Part shown: in pieces, positions 1 to 7,024 of the stretch
Position numbering within the stretch: the stretch's first letter is position 1
Layout of the letters: every line of letters begins with the position of its first letter
Position numbers and translations under genes: made by a program
Notes under the pieces: generated by a model
Database searches by the model: none
What the model was told of the DNA's origin: nothing
Seen by the model: only the letters and a program-made list of their open reading frames with translations
Assembly: GCA_002694645.1 (NCBI GenBank)
Contig: NZMV01000023.1
Coordinates: 9,437 to 18,168, forward strand
Length of the DNA: 8,732 nt
Direction of reading: 5' to 3'
Origin: Crocinitomicaceae bacterium
GTDB taxonomy: Bacteria > Bacteroidota > Bacteroidia > Flavobacteriales_D > Parvicellaceae

Positions 1-47
1 ACTGGGTTAATTTGAACGTTCTTTTTCTTTTTTGATTGCTTTGCCAT
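1..47 (-). CDS. rpsK: 30S ribosomal protein S11 (uS11), 5' end only
   Basis: Only the first 15 codons lie in the window; the gene runs off the left edge. The start ATG is at 47-45 and the peptide begins MAKQSKKKKNVQINP, a lysine-rich tail as expected for the variable N-terminus of S11, which sits on the 30S platform near the 3' end of 16S rRNA. The identification rests mostly on position: in the alpha operon rpsK directly follows rpsM, and here it begins 18 bases after the rpsM stop. The sequence before the start (TACTAAAGCATAGGCAGT) has no convincing Shine-Dalgarno motif. The conserved core of S11 is outside the window, so the sequence alone would not prove the family. Confidence 0.85.
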   Translation of the reverse strand, partial: MAKQSKKKKNVQINP

Positions 48-65
48 ACTGCCTATGCTTTAGTA

Positions 66-443
66 TTATTTAGTTGCTTTTTTCTTATTAGCAACTGTTT
101 TTCTTTTCCCTTTTCTGGTTCTTGAATTATTTTTTGTACGCTGTCCCCTTAAAGGTAATCCTAAACGGTGTCGGATACCTCTTTGAGCACCGATATCCAT
201 AAGACGTTTGATATTAAGCTGAACTTCTGATCTTAATGCGCCTTCAACTTTATAATTCTCACTGATGAGTTTCCTGATTTTTCCAAGTTGATCATCATTC
301 CAATCTTGTACCTTAATATTTTCGTCAACACCTGCATCACTAAGTATCTTTTGTGCAGTGCTTTTTCCGATGCCAAAAATATAAGTTAAACCTATGACAC
401 CTCTTTTATTTTTTGGTAAATCTATACCTGCTATTCTTGCCAT
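66..443 (-). CDS. rpsM: 30S ribosomal protein S13 (uS13)
   Basis: A 125-residue protein, close to the usual 115-125. S13 sits in the 30S head and contacts tRNA in the P site and the 50S subunit through bridges with L5 and 23S rRNA. The N-terminal [10 protein letters not shown] and the helix-two-turn-helix region ([13 protein letters not shown], residues 18-30) match the family. The family signature lies at about residues 88-112: [16 protein letters not shown] followed by KNNSRTRKG. The tail is very basic (KKKATK), as expected for the part that reaches the tRNAs. The ATG lies 4 bases after the rpmJ stop. An AAGGAT stretch 8 bases upstream of the ATG overlaps the end of rpmJ and is a weak Shine-Dalgarno candidate at best. 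rpsK follows. Confidence 0.98.
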   Translation of the reverse strand: MARIAGIDLPKNKRGVIGLTYIFGIGKSTAQKILSDAGVDENIKVQDWNDDQLGKIRKLISENYKVEGALRSEVQLNIKRLMDIGAQRGIRHRLGLPLRGQRTKNNSRTRKGKRKTVANKKKATK

Positions 444-447
444 GATA

Positions 448-564
448 TTATCCTTGTCTTTGTTTGAACTTTGGGTTCTTTTTATTAATTACATACAATC
501 TACCTTTGCGTCTTACAATTTTGCAATCCGCTGATCGTTTTTTTATGGAAGCTCTTACTTTCAT
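448..564 (-). CDS. rpmJ: 50S ribosomal protein L36 (bL36), zinc-free form
   Basis: A 38-codon gene found by translating the gap between infA and rpsM. The protein starts [10 protein letters not shown] and ends KFKQRQG, the exact L36 length and ends (E. coli MKVRAS...KQRQG). L36 is the smallest 50S protein and in most bacteria binds zinc through three Cys and one His. Aligned with E. coli L36 (ligands C11, C14, C27, H33), this protein has S11, C14, N27 and F33, so only one ligand remains and zinc binding should be lost. This is the C-minus form, which I recall as common in Bacteroidota. It starts 6 bases after the infA stop and ends 4 bases before rpsM. No Shine-Dalgarno motif precedes it (ATACAAATAAAGCAAA then ATG). 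Confidence 0.97.
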   Translation of the reverse strand: MKVRASIKKRSADCKIVRRKGRLYVINKKNPKFKQRQG

Positions 565-570
565 TTTGCT

Positions 571-789
571 TTATTTGTATCTAAATGTTATTCTCCCTTT
601 TGTTAAATCATATGGAGACATTTCAACTTTAACTTTATCACCAGGAAGAATTCGGATGTAATTCATTCTCATTTTCCCAGAAATATGAGCAGTAATAATA
701 TGACCATTCTCTAGCTCAACTCTGAACATAGCATTAGATAATGCTTCAGTGATGGTTCCATCTTGCTCTATTGATGTTTGTTTTGCCAT
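571..789 (-). CDS. infA: Translation initiation factor IF-1
   Basis: A 72-residue protein, the standard IF-1 length. IF-1 is a single OB-fold (S1-like) protein that binds the 30S A site during initiation and works with IF-2 and IF-3. The chain shows the family core: [20 protein letters not shown] (8-27), [20 protein letters not shown] (28-47), and [20 protein letters not shown] (48-67), ending FRYK. The conserved GKMR, IRILPGD and SPYDL motifs are intact. The ATG at 789-787 lies only 1 base after the map stop, so the two are probably translated in close succession. The presence of infA between map and rpmJ is a frequent arrangement outside the gamma-proteobacteria. No Shine-Dalgarno motif is seen (AAGTAATTAAT then ATG). 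Confidence 0.98.
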   Translation of the reverse strand: MAKQTSIEQDGTITEALSNAMFRVELENGHIITAHISGKMRMNYIRILPGDKVKVEMSPYDLTKGRITFRYK

Positions 790-790
790 A

Positions 791-1576
791 TTAATTACTT
801 TTTTCTTTTACTACTTTTTCAATTTCTTCAAATGATGATAAAACTTCAGTTTTTCCGTTAGTCAATATTGCTACATCATGCTCGAAGTGGGCTGATGGCA
901 ATTTATCCTTTGTAACTATTGTCCAGCCATCTGCAAGTTGTGTAACTTCTTTTCTACCTAAATTAATCATAGGTTCTATGGCTAAAACAATACCTGGCTT
1001 TAGTTTATGACCTTTTCCTTTTCTACCATAATTTGGAACCTCAGGTTTTTCATGTAAACCTCTTCCCAGTCCATGGCCCACAAGCTCTCTGACCACACCG
1101 TACCCATTTTTTTCAGCGTGATGTTGAACAGCAAATCCAATATCACCAATTCTATTTCCAGAAACAGTCTGCTGAACAGCTAAGTCTAAACAGGCTTTTG
1201 TCACATCCAAAAGTTTTTTGACTTCTGCACTAACTTCACCGACTTCAAAAGTATAAGCTGAATCTCCATAAAACTCATCCAATAACACACCACAATCAAT
1301 GGATACAATATCTCCGTTTTCTAGTGGTTTATTATTAGGGATCCCATGTACAACTGCTTCGTTAACAGACGTGCAAAGTGAGTTAGGGAATCCACCATAT
1401 CCAAGAAACCCAGGTTTAGCACCGTGATCTCTAATGAATTCTTCAGCAAGGTTATCTAGTTCCAAAGTAGAAACTCCAGGCTTAATTTTTTTAGCAACTT
1501 CTGCTAAAGTTTTACCAACAAGTAAAGAACTTTTTCTAATTCGTTCTATCTCTTCTCCAGTTTTATAAAAAATCAT
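791..1576 (-). CDS. map: Methionine aminopeptidase, type I
   Basis: Removes the initiator methionine from new proteins when the second residue is small; acts in the cytoplasm at the ribosome exit tunnel. At 261 residues it matches type Ia enzymes (E. coli 264), with no N-terminal zinc-finger extension and no type II insertion. All five metal ligands expected from E. coli are visible: D94 (SIDCG), D105 (YGDSAYTF), H168 ([13 protein letters not shown]), E201 (LAIEPMI) and E232 (AHFEHDVAI). The catalytic histidines are H77 (VVHGIP) and H175 (LHEKPEV). The usual AQFEHT around the last ligand reads AHFEHD here, which I recall as a Bacteroidota form. It starts 13 bases after secY with no adk gene between them, unlike many Firmicutes and other bacteria. 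infA follows after 1 base. Confidence 0.98.
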   Translation of the reverse strand: MIFYKTGEEIERIRKSSLLVGKTLAEVAKKIKPGVSTLELDNLAEEFIRDHGAKPGFLGYGGFPNSLCTSVNEAVVHGIPNNKPLENGDIVSIDCGVLLDEFYGDSAYTFEVGEVSAEVKKLLDVTKACLDLAVQQTVSGNRIGDIGFAVQHHAEKNGYGVVRELVGHGLGRGLHEKPEVPNYGRKGKGHKLKPGIVLAIEPMINLGRKEVTQLADGWTIVTKDKLPSAHFEHDVAILTNGKTEVLSSFEEIEKVVKEKSN

Positions 1577-1589
1577 GGAAAAGAAGTTT

Positions 1590-2930
1590 TTAAAGGGCCT
1601 GACTCATAGTCACTGCTGACGCTGAGGACCTACCCTTAATTCTACCACCTTTTATCAATCCATCATAATGTCTATTCAATAGGTGACTTTCAATTTGTTG
1701 TAAGGTGTCTAAAACAACACCTACCATAATAAGTAATGAAGTTCCTCCAAAGAAGTATGCAAAACCTTGTTGAACTCCGAAATTCATTGCAAATGCGGGT
1801 AAAATTGCTATTATACCTAGGAAAATAGAACCAGGAAATACCAATCTAGAAATTAAACTATCTATGAAATCTGCCGTCTTTTTACCTGGCTTAACTCCAG
1901 GAATAAATGATCCATTTCTTTTAAGCTCATCAGCCATTTGATTAGGATTCATCATTATTGCTGTGTAGAAATAGGTGAAAACAACTATTAGAAGAAAGAA
2001 TACCGCATTGTACCAAAATCCTTGGATATTGGAAAACGTAGCTCCGAATGAGGTATTTTGAAAAATCAATGAAGGAAGGAACATCAATGCCTGAGCAAAT
2101 ATAATTGGCATCACACCAGCTTGATTAATTTTCAAAGGAATATAACTACGTTGACCTCCAGCCAAAGCCTGTCTTGAACCTCTTCCAATTACTCTTTTTG
2201 CAGTATGAACAGGTATTCTTCTTGTTCCTTGCACAAGTAAAATAGTTACTAATATAACCACTAATAATATGACAAGTTCAACTAATAATATGACTAATCC
2301 TCCGTCATAAATTTTAGCACCTAGTTCTTGAAAGAAAGATCCAGGTAGACCAGCAATAATACCTATAGTAATAATTAGAGATATTCCATTTCCAATTCCT
2401 CTATCTGTAATTCGTTCTCCTAACCATGTTACAAACATGGTTCCCGCAGTTAAAATCGAGATCGTTTGAATCCAAAAAAGCGGAGATTGACCAAATGTAG
2501 GTAAATCAACTGAGCTACCTACATAAGCCCACATGTAACTAGGAGACTGAAATAGACAAATCAAAATCGTAAGAATTCTAGTGTATTGATTGATTTTTTT
2601 TCTACCACTTTCTCCTTCTCTTTGAAGACGCTGAAAAGTAGGTACAGCCATTCCTAGTAATTGCATTACAATAGATGCGGAGATGTAGGGCATGATACCA
2701 AGAGCCATAATTGATGCTCTAGAAAAAGCCCCACCAGCAAACATATTTATCAAATTTAGGATACTATTATCACCCCCACCTGAAGCATTTAGCTGTTCTA
2801 CATCGATACCAGGTAAAACTATGTAAGAACCAATTCTATACACTAAAATAAGAAGAAGTGTATAGGTGATTCTCTTTTTTAGTTCATCAACTGTCCAGAT
2901 TTCTTTTATGACTTTGAACAAATTTTTCAT
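1590..2930 (-). CDS. secY: Protein translocase subunit SecY
   Basis: The channel-forming subunit of the SecYEG translocon in the inner membrane. The protein has 446 residues, usual for the family, and ten hydrophobic segments can be placed at about 21-40, 75-95 (after the plug region 54-72), 118-138, 152-171, 183-200, 212-234, 270-290, 308-327, 364-384 and 393-412, allowing for the split second segment. SecY signatures are intact: MALGIMPYISASIVMQLL (75-92) and VQGTRRIPVHTAKR (233-246). In the cytoplasmic loop important for SecA function, E. coli has PGIRPG with R357; here it is PGVKPG with K347, a conservative change I believe is normal in this phylum. The ATG overlaps the rplO stop as ATGA (2930-2927), so translation is probably coupled to L15. 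No Shine-Dalgarno motif is seen. Confidence 0.98.
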   Translation of the reverse strand: MKNLFKVIKEIWTVDELKKRITYTLLLILVYRIGSYIVLPGIDVEQLNASGGGDNSILNLINMFAGGAFSRASIMALGIMPYISASIVMQLLGMAVPTFQRLQREGESGRKKINQYTRILTILICLFQSPSYMWAYVGSSVDLPTFGQSPLFWIQTISILTAGTMFVTWLGERITDRGIGNGISLIITIGIIAGLPGSFFQELGAKIYDGGLVILLVELVILLVVILVTILLVQGTRRIPVHTAKRVIGRGSRQALAGGQRSYIPLKINQAGVMPIIFAQALMFLPSLIFQNTSFGATFSNIQGFWYNAVFFLLIVVFTYFYTAIMMNPNQMADELKRNGSFIPGVKPGKKTADFIDSLISRLVFPGSIFLGIIAILPAFAMNFGVQQGFAYFFGGTSLLIMVGVVLDTLQQIESHLLNRHYDGLIKGGRIKGRSSASAVTMSQAL

Positions 2931-3397
2931 TCAGCTTTTGATTTCTTTTTTTCGATTAATTCAGCTTTTCCACCTAGATCTTCAATAGTAGATTTTGCTT
3001 TTGCAGAAAACCCATGTGCTGAAATAGAAATTTTAGATTTTAATTCACCTCGACCTAAAATTTTAATTAAGTCTTTTTTGTTCGCTAAACCATTCTCAAC
3101 CAAATATTCTGGTGTTATTGATTTGGGCTTAGTTTTATCTACTAATGCTTGAATAGTATCAAGGTTTATTCCTTTATATTCAACTCTATTAATATTCTTG
3201 AATCCAAATTTAGGAACTCGTCTTTGAAGAGGCATTTGACCACCTTCAAAACCTATTTTAGTCTTATAACCAGATCTTGATTTAGCACCCTTGTGACCTC
3301 TTGTAGAGGTTCCTCCGTGTCCAGAACCCTGACCTCTACCTACTCTTTTCTTTGATTTGGTAGATCCTTCTGCAGGTTTTAGTGAATGTAATTTCAT
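2927..3397 (-). CDS. rplO: 50S ribosomal protein L15 (uL15)
   Basis: An early-to-middle assembly protein of the large subunit. The 156-residue chain is slightly longer than the E. coli protein (144). The N-terminal half shows the long glycine- and arginine-rich extension that threads through 23S rRNA: MKLHSLKPAEGS, then RVGRGQGSGHGGTSTRGHKG (18-37), then GFEGGQMPLQRRVPKFGF (49-66). The globular C-terminal half follows with ILGRGELKSKISISAHGFS (113-131) and the lysine-rich end EKKKSKAE. It begins 14 bases after rpmD and its TGA overlaps the secY ATG by four bases. The order rpmD-rplO-secY is the classic end of the spc operon. No Shine-Dalgarno motif is present (GAAATTTAGAACAG then ATG). Confidence 0.98.
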   Translation of the reverse strand: MKLHSLKPAEGSTKSKKRVGRGQGSGHGGTSTRGHKGAKSRSGYKTKIGFEGGQMPLQRRVPKFGFKNINRVEYKGINLDTIQALVDKTKPKSITPEYLVENGLANKKDLIKILGRGELKSKISISAHGFSAKAKSTIEDLGGKAELIEKKKSKAE

Positions 3398-3411
3398 CTG
3401 TTCTAAATTTC

Positions 3412-3588
3412 TTATTTTTCTATTCTTACTAAGTGTTCAACACGTTTAACCATACCTAAGATTTGTGGAGTAGCTTCATGTTCAACTGTTCTATTTATTT
3501 TTCCTAGGCCCAAAGCCTTAAGTGTTAATTTTTGTCTACCAGTTCTATTGATAGCGCTTTTAACTTGAGTTACCTTAATCTTTCCCAT
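3412..3588 (-). CDS. rpmD: 50S ribosomal protein L30 (uL30)
   Basis: A 58-codon gene found by translating the space between rpsE and rplO. The protein begins MGKIKVTQVKSAINR and continues GRQKLTLKALGLGKINR (17-33), TVEHEATPQILGMVKRVEHL (34-53) and ends VRIEK. These are typical of short bacterial L30 (E. coli 59 aa: TLKALGLRRI, GMINKVSFMV). L30 lies on the solvent side of the 50S subunit and binds 23S rRNA. The position between S5 and L15 is the expected one in the spc operon. It begins 9 bases after the rpsE stop (TAATTGTAAGTT then ATG), without a Shine-Dalgarno motif, and ends 14 bases before rplO. Confidence 0.97.
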   Translation of the reverse strand: MGKIKVTQVKSAINRTGRQKLTLKALGLGKINRTVEHEATPQILGMVKRVEHLVRIEK

Positions 3589-3597
3589 AACTTACAA

Positions 3598-4113
3598 TTA
3601 ACCGTTATAAACTTTTTCTAAGCTAACACCTCTCTGTTGGGCAATACTGTTTGCATCTCTAAGCATAGACAAGGCCTTAAAAGTTGCTTTGACTACGTTG
3701 TGAGGATTTGATGACCCTTGTGATTTCGCTAATACATTTTTAATTCCTGCACTTTCCAAAACGGCACGCATGGCGCCACCTGCAATTACACCTGTACCTG
3801 CAGACGCAGGTTTAATAAAAACTTGTGCTCCAGAGTATTTTGTTTTAATGGAGTGTGGCAAGGTCTCATTTACAACTGAAACCTTAATTAAGTTTTTCTT
3901 AGCATCTTCAACTGCTTTTTGGATAGCTTCTGTAACTTCATTAGCTTTTCCTAGTCCGTGGCCAACGATATTTTTCTCATCTCCAACTACTACAATAGCA
4001 GAAAAACTAAAATGTCTTCCACCTTTGGTAACTTTTGTTACCCTATTAATAGCAACGAGTCTATCTTTTAACTCAATATCAGTTGCTCTTATTGTTTTGT
4101 TTAAATCTGACAT
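3598..4113 (-). CDS. rpsE: 30S ribosomal protein S5 (uS5)
   Basis: A 171-residue protein (E. coli 167). S5 lies at the mRNA entrance and in the region that affects decoding accuracy. The N-terminal double-stranded-RNA-binding domain shows the family signature at about 24-60: [20 protein letters not shown], then [17 protein letters not shown]. The spectinomycin-loop residues K30, G31 and G32 look wild type, so nothing here suggests resistance to that drug. The C-terminal domain carries [20 protein letters not shown] (99-118) and the conserved [12 protein letters not shown] (133-144). The usual EVP before the AI.KA helix is EVT here. It starts 9 bases after rplR and is followed by rpmD. Upstream AATTTTAATAGAGAAAA holds only a GAG triplet, not a real Shine-Dalgarno motif. 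Confidence 0.98.
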   Translation of the reverse strand: MSDLNKTIRATDIELKDRLVAINRVTKVTKGGRHFSFSAIVVVGDEKNIVGHGLGKANEVTEAIQKAVEDAKKNLIKVSVVNETLPHSIKTKYSGAQVFIKPASAGTGVIAGGAMRAVLESAGIKNVLAKSQGSSNPHNVVKATFKALSMLRDANSIAQQRGVSLEKVYNG

Positions 4114-4122
4114 TTTTCTCTA

Positions 4123-4476
4123 TTAAAATTTTAATCCATTTTCCCTAGCCGCATCAGCTAACGCTTTTACCCTTCCGTGAAATAAATAACCATTACGATC
4201 AAATACTACTTCTTTTATTCCGGCTTTAGTTGCGGATTCAGCAATCATTTTACCTACTTCTTTAGCCTGGTCTACTTTATTAACTTTCTGACCATTTTCT
4301 TCATGTAATGAAGAGGCAGACGCTAATGTATTACCAGATAAATCATCGATGATTTGAGCATAGATTTGTTTATTACTTCTAAAAACAGATAATCTAGGCT
4401 TAGTAGCAGTTCCTGAGATAGTTTTTCTAATTCTCTTTTTAATTCTTGCTCTTCTATTTGCTTTAACGGTGCTCAT
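4123..4476 (-). CDS. rplR: 50S ribosomal protein L18 (uL18)
   Basis: L18 binds 5S rRNA and with L5 brings it into the central protuberance of the 50S subunit. The length, 117 residues, equals that of the E. coli protein. The N-terminal tail is basic ([15 protein letters not shown], 6-20) and is the usual 5S rRNA-binding tail. Family motifs follow: [20 protein letters not shown] (26-45), TLASASS (50-56), and the C-terminal [20 protein letters not shown] (92-111) ending ENGLKF, equivalent to [20 protein letters not shown] of E. coli. It starts 15 bases after rplF and ends 9 bases before rpsE. The upstream stretch AATAATAAAAAGAATTCAAA is A-rich with no Shine-Dalgarno motif. Confidence 0.98.
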   Translation of the reverse strand: MSTVKANRRARIKKRIRKTISGTATKPRLSVFRSNKQIYAQIIDDLSGNTLASASSLHEENGQKVNKVDQAKEVGKMIAESATKAGIKEVVFDRNGYLFHGRVKALADAARENGLKF

Positions 4477-4491
4477 TTTGAATTCTTTTTA

Positions 4492-5046
4492 TTATTTGGC
4501 GGCAGTTTTACCTGCTTTTCTTCTAATGACTTCTCCTTTAAATAGAATACCTTTTCCTTTATATGGTTCTGGTTTTCTAAATGATCTAATTTTTGCTGCA
4601 ACTTGACCTATTAGTTGCTTGTCAAAAGATTCTAATTTGATCATTGGGTTCTTACCCTTTTCAGTTGTAGCAGTTACCTTTACTTGTTCGGGTAGTTCAA
4701 ATATTATTGGATGTGAGAATCCTAGGGCAAGCTCTAATTTTTGGCCTTGAGCTTTTGCTCTATATCCAACACCAATCAATTCTTGTTCAATAACATATCC
4801 CTCAGAAACACCTACAACCATATTGTTTATTAGTGCTCGGTATAATCCATGTTTAGACCTCAAATCCTTCTCATCGTTAGGCCTAGATAATTTAATTTGA
4901 CCTTCTTCAATGTTGACTTTAATTTGAGGATCAATTGACTCTGAAAGTTCTCCTAGTTTCCCTTTAACGTTAACCACGTTTTCTGCGGATAAGTTTATTT
5001 CAACTCCTTCTGGTATTGATATGGGTGCGTTTCCTATTCTTGACAT
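4492..5046 (-). CDS. rplF: 50S ribosomal protein L6 (uL6)
   Basis: A 184-residue protein (E. coli 177) with the two repeated L6 domains. L6 sits near the factor-binding site and the sarcin-ricin loop. Domain 1 begins MSRIGNAPISIPEGVEI and includes VNVKGKLGELS (25-35) and RSKHGLYRALINNMVVGVSE (63-82). Domain 2 includes LIGVGYRAKAQGQKLELALG (90-109), NPMIKLESFDKQLIGQVAAK (133-152) and the L6 signature RKPEPYKGKGI (157-167), followed by the basic tail RRKAGKTAAK. All expected motifs are present and there is no frameshift. It begins 10 bases after rpsH and ends 15 bases before rplR. The leader TTAATTTATAAGAC before the ATG has no Shine-Dalgarno motif. Confidence 0.98.
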   Translation of the reverse strand: MSRIGNAPISIPEGVEINLSAENVVNVKGKLGELSESIDPQIKVNIEEGQIKLSRPNDEKDLRSKHGLYRALINNMVVGVSEGYVIEQELIGVGYRAKAQGQKLELALGFSHPIIFELPEQVKVTATTEKGKNPMIKLESFDKQLIGQVAAKIRSFRKPEPYKGKGILFKGEVIRRKAGKTAAK

Positions 5047-5056
5047 GTCTTATAAA

Positions 5057-5455
5057 TTAATCTACGAAGCAAATTACTTCTCCGCCTACGTTTTGTTTTC
5101 TAGCTTCTTTATCTGTAATTAATCCTTTTGATGTAGAAACAATTGCTATTCCAAGTCCATTTAAAACTCTTGGCATATCTTCTACACCAGCATATTTTCT
5201 TAATCCTGGTTTACTAACTCTTGTTAAATTATTTATCGCTGGTTGTTTTGTTTTACCATTATACTTAAGGGCGATTTTTATAATTCCTTGTTTATTATCC
5301 TCAACTAACTTGTAGTTTAGGATATAACCTTTCTCCATAAGAATTTGAGTCATTTCCTTTTTCATGTTGGAAGCAGGGACCTCAACTACCTTGTGACCTG
5401 CACTGATAGCGTTTCTTAATCTTGTTAAATAATCTGATATTGGATCTGTAGTCAT
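5057..5455 (-). CDS. rpsH: 30S ribosomal protein S8 (uS8)
   Basis: A primary 16S rRNA-binding protein of 132 residues (E. coli 130). The N-terminus [19 protein letters not shown] (3-21) and the [10 protein letters not shown] helix (26-35) are typical. The C-terminal signature is intact: [20 protein letters not shown] (99-118), then [14 protein letters not shown], where most homologues end in CYVW or CYVS. In E. coli S8 represses the spc operon by binding its mRNA near the start of rplE; I see no clear copy of that hairpin before rplE here, so regulation cannot be assumed. It begins 16 bases after rpsN and ends 10 bases before rplF. No Shine-Dalgarno motif is present (AAAAAATTAGTAAGA then ATG). 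Confidence 0.98.
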   Translation of the reverse strand: MTTDPISDYLTRLRNAISAGHKVVEVPASNMKKEMTQILMEKGYILNYKLVEDNKQGIIKIALKYNGKTKQPAINNLTRVSKPGLRKYAGVEDMPRVLNGLGIAIVSTSKGLITDKEARKQNVGGEVICFVD

Positions 5456-5471
5456 TCTTACTAATTTTTTA

Positions 5472-5759
5472 TTACCAACTTGCTTTAGTTATGCCTGGAA
5501 TCTTTCCTGCTACCGCCATTTCTCTGAAAGTAACCCTAGAAATACCAAATTGTCTCATGTATCCTCTTGGTCTTCCTGTTATTTGGCATCGATTATGCTT
5601 TCTAATTCCCATAGAATTTTTAGGTAGCTTCTGTAATTTGTACATAGCTTCCCAATCTCCCTCACTTTGAGCTTTTCTTAGTGAAGCTCTTCTTTCTTCG
5701 TACAAAGCAGCAAGTTTTGCTCTCTTGCGCTCTTTAGCTTTCATTGATTCTTTTGCCAT
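5472..5759 (-). CDS. rpsN: 30S ribosomal protein S14 (uS14), zinc-free form
   Basis: S14 lies in the 30S head and binds 16S rRNA late in assembly. This is the long, zinc-independent (C-minus) form: it has only one cysteine (C58 in [13 protein letters not shown]) and lacks the pair of CxxC motifs of the 61-residue zinc form. The chain begins [20 protein letters not shown] and ends PGITKASW, as in the E. coli protein (101 aa). At 95 residues it is a little longer than the roughly 89 I remember for many Bacteroidota; the extra residues lie around [20 protein letters not shown] (28-47). The conserved [14 protein letters not shown] (69-82) is complete. It starts 4 bases after the rplE stop and precedes rpsH by 16 bases. 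No Shine-Dalgarno motif is visible. Confidence 0.97.
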   Translation of the reverse strand: MAKESMKAKERKRAKLAALYEERRASLRKAQSEGDWEAMYKLQKLPKNSMGIRKHNRCQITGRPRGYMRQFGISRVTFREMAVAGKIPGITKASW

Positions 5760-5763
5760 AACT

Positions 5764-6312
5764 TTATTTTTTTGTGAATGGGAAACCGAACTCTTCTAAC
5801 AAGGCTTTGCCTTCCTCCGTTGTGTTAGCAGAAGTAACAATGGTAATGTCCATTCCTAATATTTTTTTTACTTTATCAATATCTAATTCAGGGAAAATAA
5901 TACTTTCCGTAATACCTATGGTAAAGTTTCCTCTCCCATCACCTTTAGATTTAACACCTCTGAAGTCTCTTGTTCTTGGAAGAGCAACAGAAATAAGTCT
6001 ATCTAAAAATTCATACATTTTTTCTCTTCTCAATGTAACCTTAGTACCAATTGGCATTCCCTTTCTAAGTTTAAAGTTAGAAACGTCTTTTTTGGAGTTC
6101 ACTATCAAAGCTTTTTGACCAGCTATAGAAGATAGGTCTGCTGCTGCATTTTCGATTAACTTTCTATCTGAAACAGCTTCTCCAACTCCTTGGCTAATAA
6201 CTATTTTTTCAACTTTAGGAACTTCCATTAAGCTCTTGTAGCTGAACTTATCTCTCAAGGCAGGTACAATTTCGTTTGTGTACTTATCCTTTAATCTTGG
6301 TGTATAACTCAT
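5764..6312 (-). CDS. rplE: 50S ribosomal protein L5 (uL5)
   Basis: L5 binds 5S rRNA and contacts the P-site tRNA and S13 at the subunit interface. It has 182 residues (E. coli 179). Family motifs are complete: [19 protein letters not shown] (5-23), [16 protein letters not shown] (31-46), the P-site loop region [20 protein letters not shown] (74-93), [10 protein letters not shown] (111-120) and [20 protein letters not shown] (140-159). It ends with the usual [14 protein letters not shown]. The ATG overlaps the rplX stop as ATGA (6312-6309), indicating coupled translation. Unlike every other gene here it is preceded by a perfect GGAGG, 10 bases before the ATG and inside the end of rplX. The gene contains an eight-adenine run (coding strand, near 5862-5869) but its reading frame continues normally. 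Confidence 0.98.
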   Translation of the reverse strand: MSYTPRLKDKYTNEIVPALRDKFSYKSLMEVPKVEKIVISQGVGEAVSDRKLIENAAADLSSIAGQKALIVNSKKDVSNFKLRKGMPIGTKVTLRREKMYEFLDRLISVALPRTRDFRGVKSKGDGRGNFTIGITESIIFPELDIDKVKKILGMDITIVTSANTTEEGKALLEEFGFPFTKK

Positions 6313-6638
6313 GAGTCTATTTCCTCCCCAGTTTTTTTAGCAAATCTTACTAACTTATTGTTCTCGTTCATTCTTCTTCCCACTTTAGAAGCTTCACCAT
6401 TGTGAATTAGCATCACGTTGGAAATATGAATACTTCTATCTTTTTCAATAATACCACCATCTGGATTTGCTTTGTCAGTTTGTGGCTTAACGTGTTTTTT
6501 ATTAATTACTGAAAGACCCTCTACATAGACTCTCTCCTTTTTGTAATCAACATCTAAGATAACACCTTGTTGACCGCTAGCTGCTCCAGCAATCACTTTG
6601 ACTGTATCCCCTTTTTTTATTTTTAATTTCGTCTGCAT
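6309..6638 (-). CDS. rplX: 50S ribosomal protein L24 (uL24)
   Basis: L24 starts assembly of the 50S subunit and sits near the exit tunnel. The 109-residue chain (E. coli 104) opens with a KOW motif at about residues 5-33: [20 protein letters not shown] followed by [12 protein letters not shown]. The next segment, [15 protein letters not shown] (39-53), matches the family's VEGVN..KKH.KP, and [19 protein letters not shown] (60-78) is the typical C-terminal half. It ends with KKTGEEIDS. The codons for GEE in this tail (GGG GAG GAA) also form the GGAGG in front of rplE. The gene starts 11 bases after rplN and its TGA overlaps the rplE ATG. The leader CTTTAAATCTTAAATAG before its own ATG has no Shine-Dalgarno motif. 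Confidence 0.98.
   Translation of the reverse strand: MQTKLKIKKGDTVKVIAGAASGQQGVILDVDYKKERVYVEGLSVINKKHVKPQTDKANPDGGIIEKDRSIHISNVMLIHNGEASKVGRRMNENNKLVRFAKKTGEEIDS
6323..6329 (-). promoter_or_regulatory. Shine-Dalgarno-like sequence before rplE
   Basis: On the minus strand the bases read GGGGAGG, continuing GAAATAGACTC and then the rplE ATG at 6312. The core GGAGG (6327-6323) could pair with a CCUCC anti-Shine-Dalgarno with a 10-base spacing. It is the only such motif near a start codon in the window. It is also simply the Gly-Glu-Glu codons of the conserved L24 tail, and GGAGG occurs elsewhere inside genes (for example 2155-2159 in secY and 3312-3316 in rplO), so it may have no function. 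Confidence 0.35.
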
Positions 6639-6649
6639 CTATTTAAGAT

Positions 6650-7018
6650 TTAAAGTACTTCTGGTGCTAGAGAGACAATTTTCATAAATTGCTTTTCTCT
6701 TAATTCACGAGCAACAGGACCAAAAATCCTAGTTCCTCTCATTTCACCGGTATTATTTAACAATACAACTGCATTATTATCGAACCTTATGTAAGAACCG
6801 TCATTTCTTCTAACTTCTTTTTTAGTTCTCACTACGACTGCTCTAGAAACTTGCCCTTTTTTGACATTTCCAGCAGGGGTTGCTTCCTTCACTGTTACAA
6901 CAACTTGATCACCAATAGAAGCATATCTTCTTTTGGTTCCACCCAGAACTCTAATCACTAAGACTTCTTTGGCTCCACTGTTGTCAGCAACTGTTAATCT
7001 ACTTTCCTGTTGTACCAT
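6650..7018 (-). CDS. rplN: 50S ribosomal protein L14 (uL14)
   Basis: A 122-residue protein, close to the universal length of about 122-123. L14 lies at the subunit interface, forming bridge B8 with 16S rRNA. It begins [20 protein letters not shown], almost the consensus. It has the L14 signature region at about 60-83 ([20 protein letters not shown] then DNNA) and the conserved [18 protein letters not shown] (91-108) before the end [12 protein letters not shown]. It is the first gene of what would be the spc operon in E. coli, but here only 6 bases separate it from the rpsQ stop, so there is no room for a separate promoter; S10- and spc-type genes are probably on one transcript. No Shine-Dalgarno motif is present (AGCAAAATAATTTAAA then ATG). 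Confidence 0.98.
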   Translation of the reverse strand: MVQQESRLTVADNSGAKEVLVIRVLGGTKRRYASIGDQVVVTVKEATPAGNVKKGQVSRAVVVRTKKEVRRNDGSYIRFDNNAVVLLNNTGEMRGTRIFGPVARELREKQFMKIVSLAPEVL

Positions 7019-7024
7019 TTTAAA

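Noticed and set aside
374..381. A TAnnTTTG-like match to the Bacteroidota -7 promoter element on the minus strand (TATTTTTG)
   Set aside because: It lies within the rpsM coding region and there is no TTG at the right distance upstream to serve as the -33 element.
464..661. A 65-codon plus-strand frame opposite rpmJ and infA
   Set aside because: Both minus-strand genes are full length and conserved, so this is a shadow frame.
3770..4126. A 118-codon open frame on the plus strand opposite rpsE
   Set aside because: It lies almost wholly antisense to a clear S5 gene, has no recognisable family and is explained by the codon pattern of the true gene on the other strand.
5774..6118. A 114-codon open frame on the plus strand opposite rplE
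   Set aside because: It is antisense to a complete L5 gene with all its family motifs, and the translated chain resembles no protein I know.
6300..6340. A possible S8 repressor-binding hairpin at the rplX/rplE junction, as in E. coli
   Set aside because: I could not find a convincing copy of the S8-binding structure by eye, and this control is not known to me in Bacteroidota. A covariance-model search would be needed to decide.
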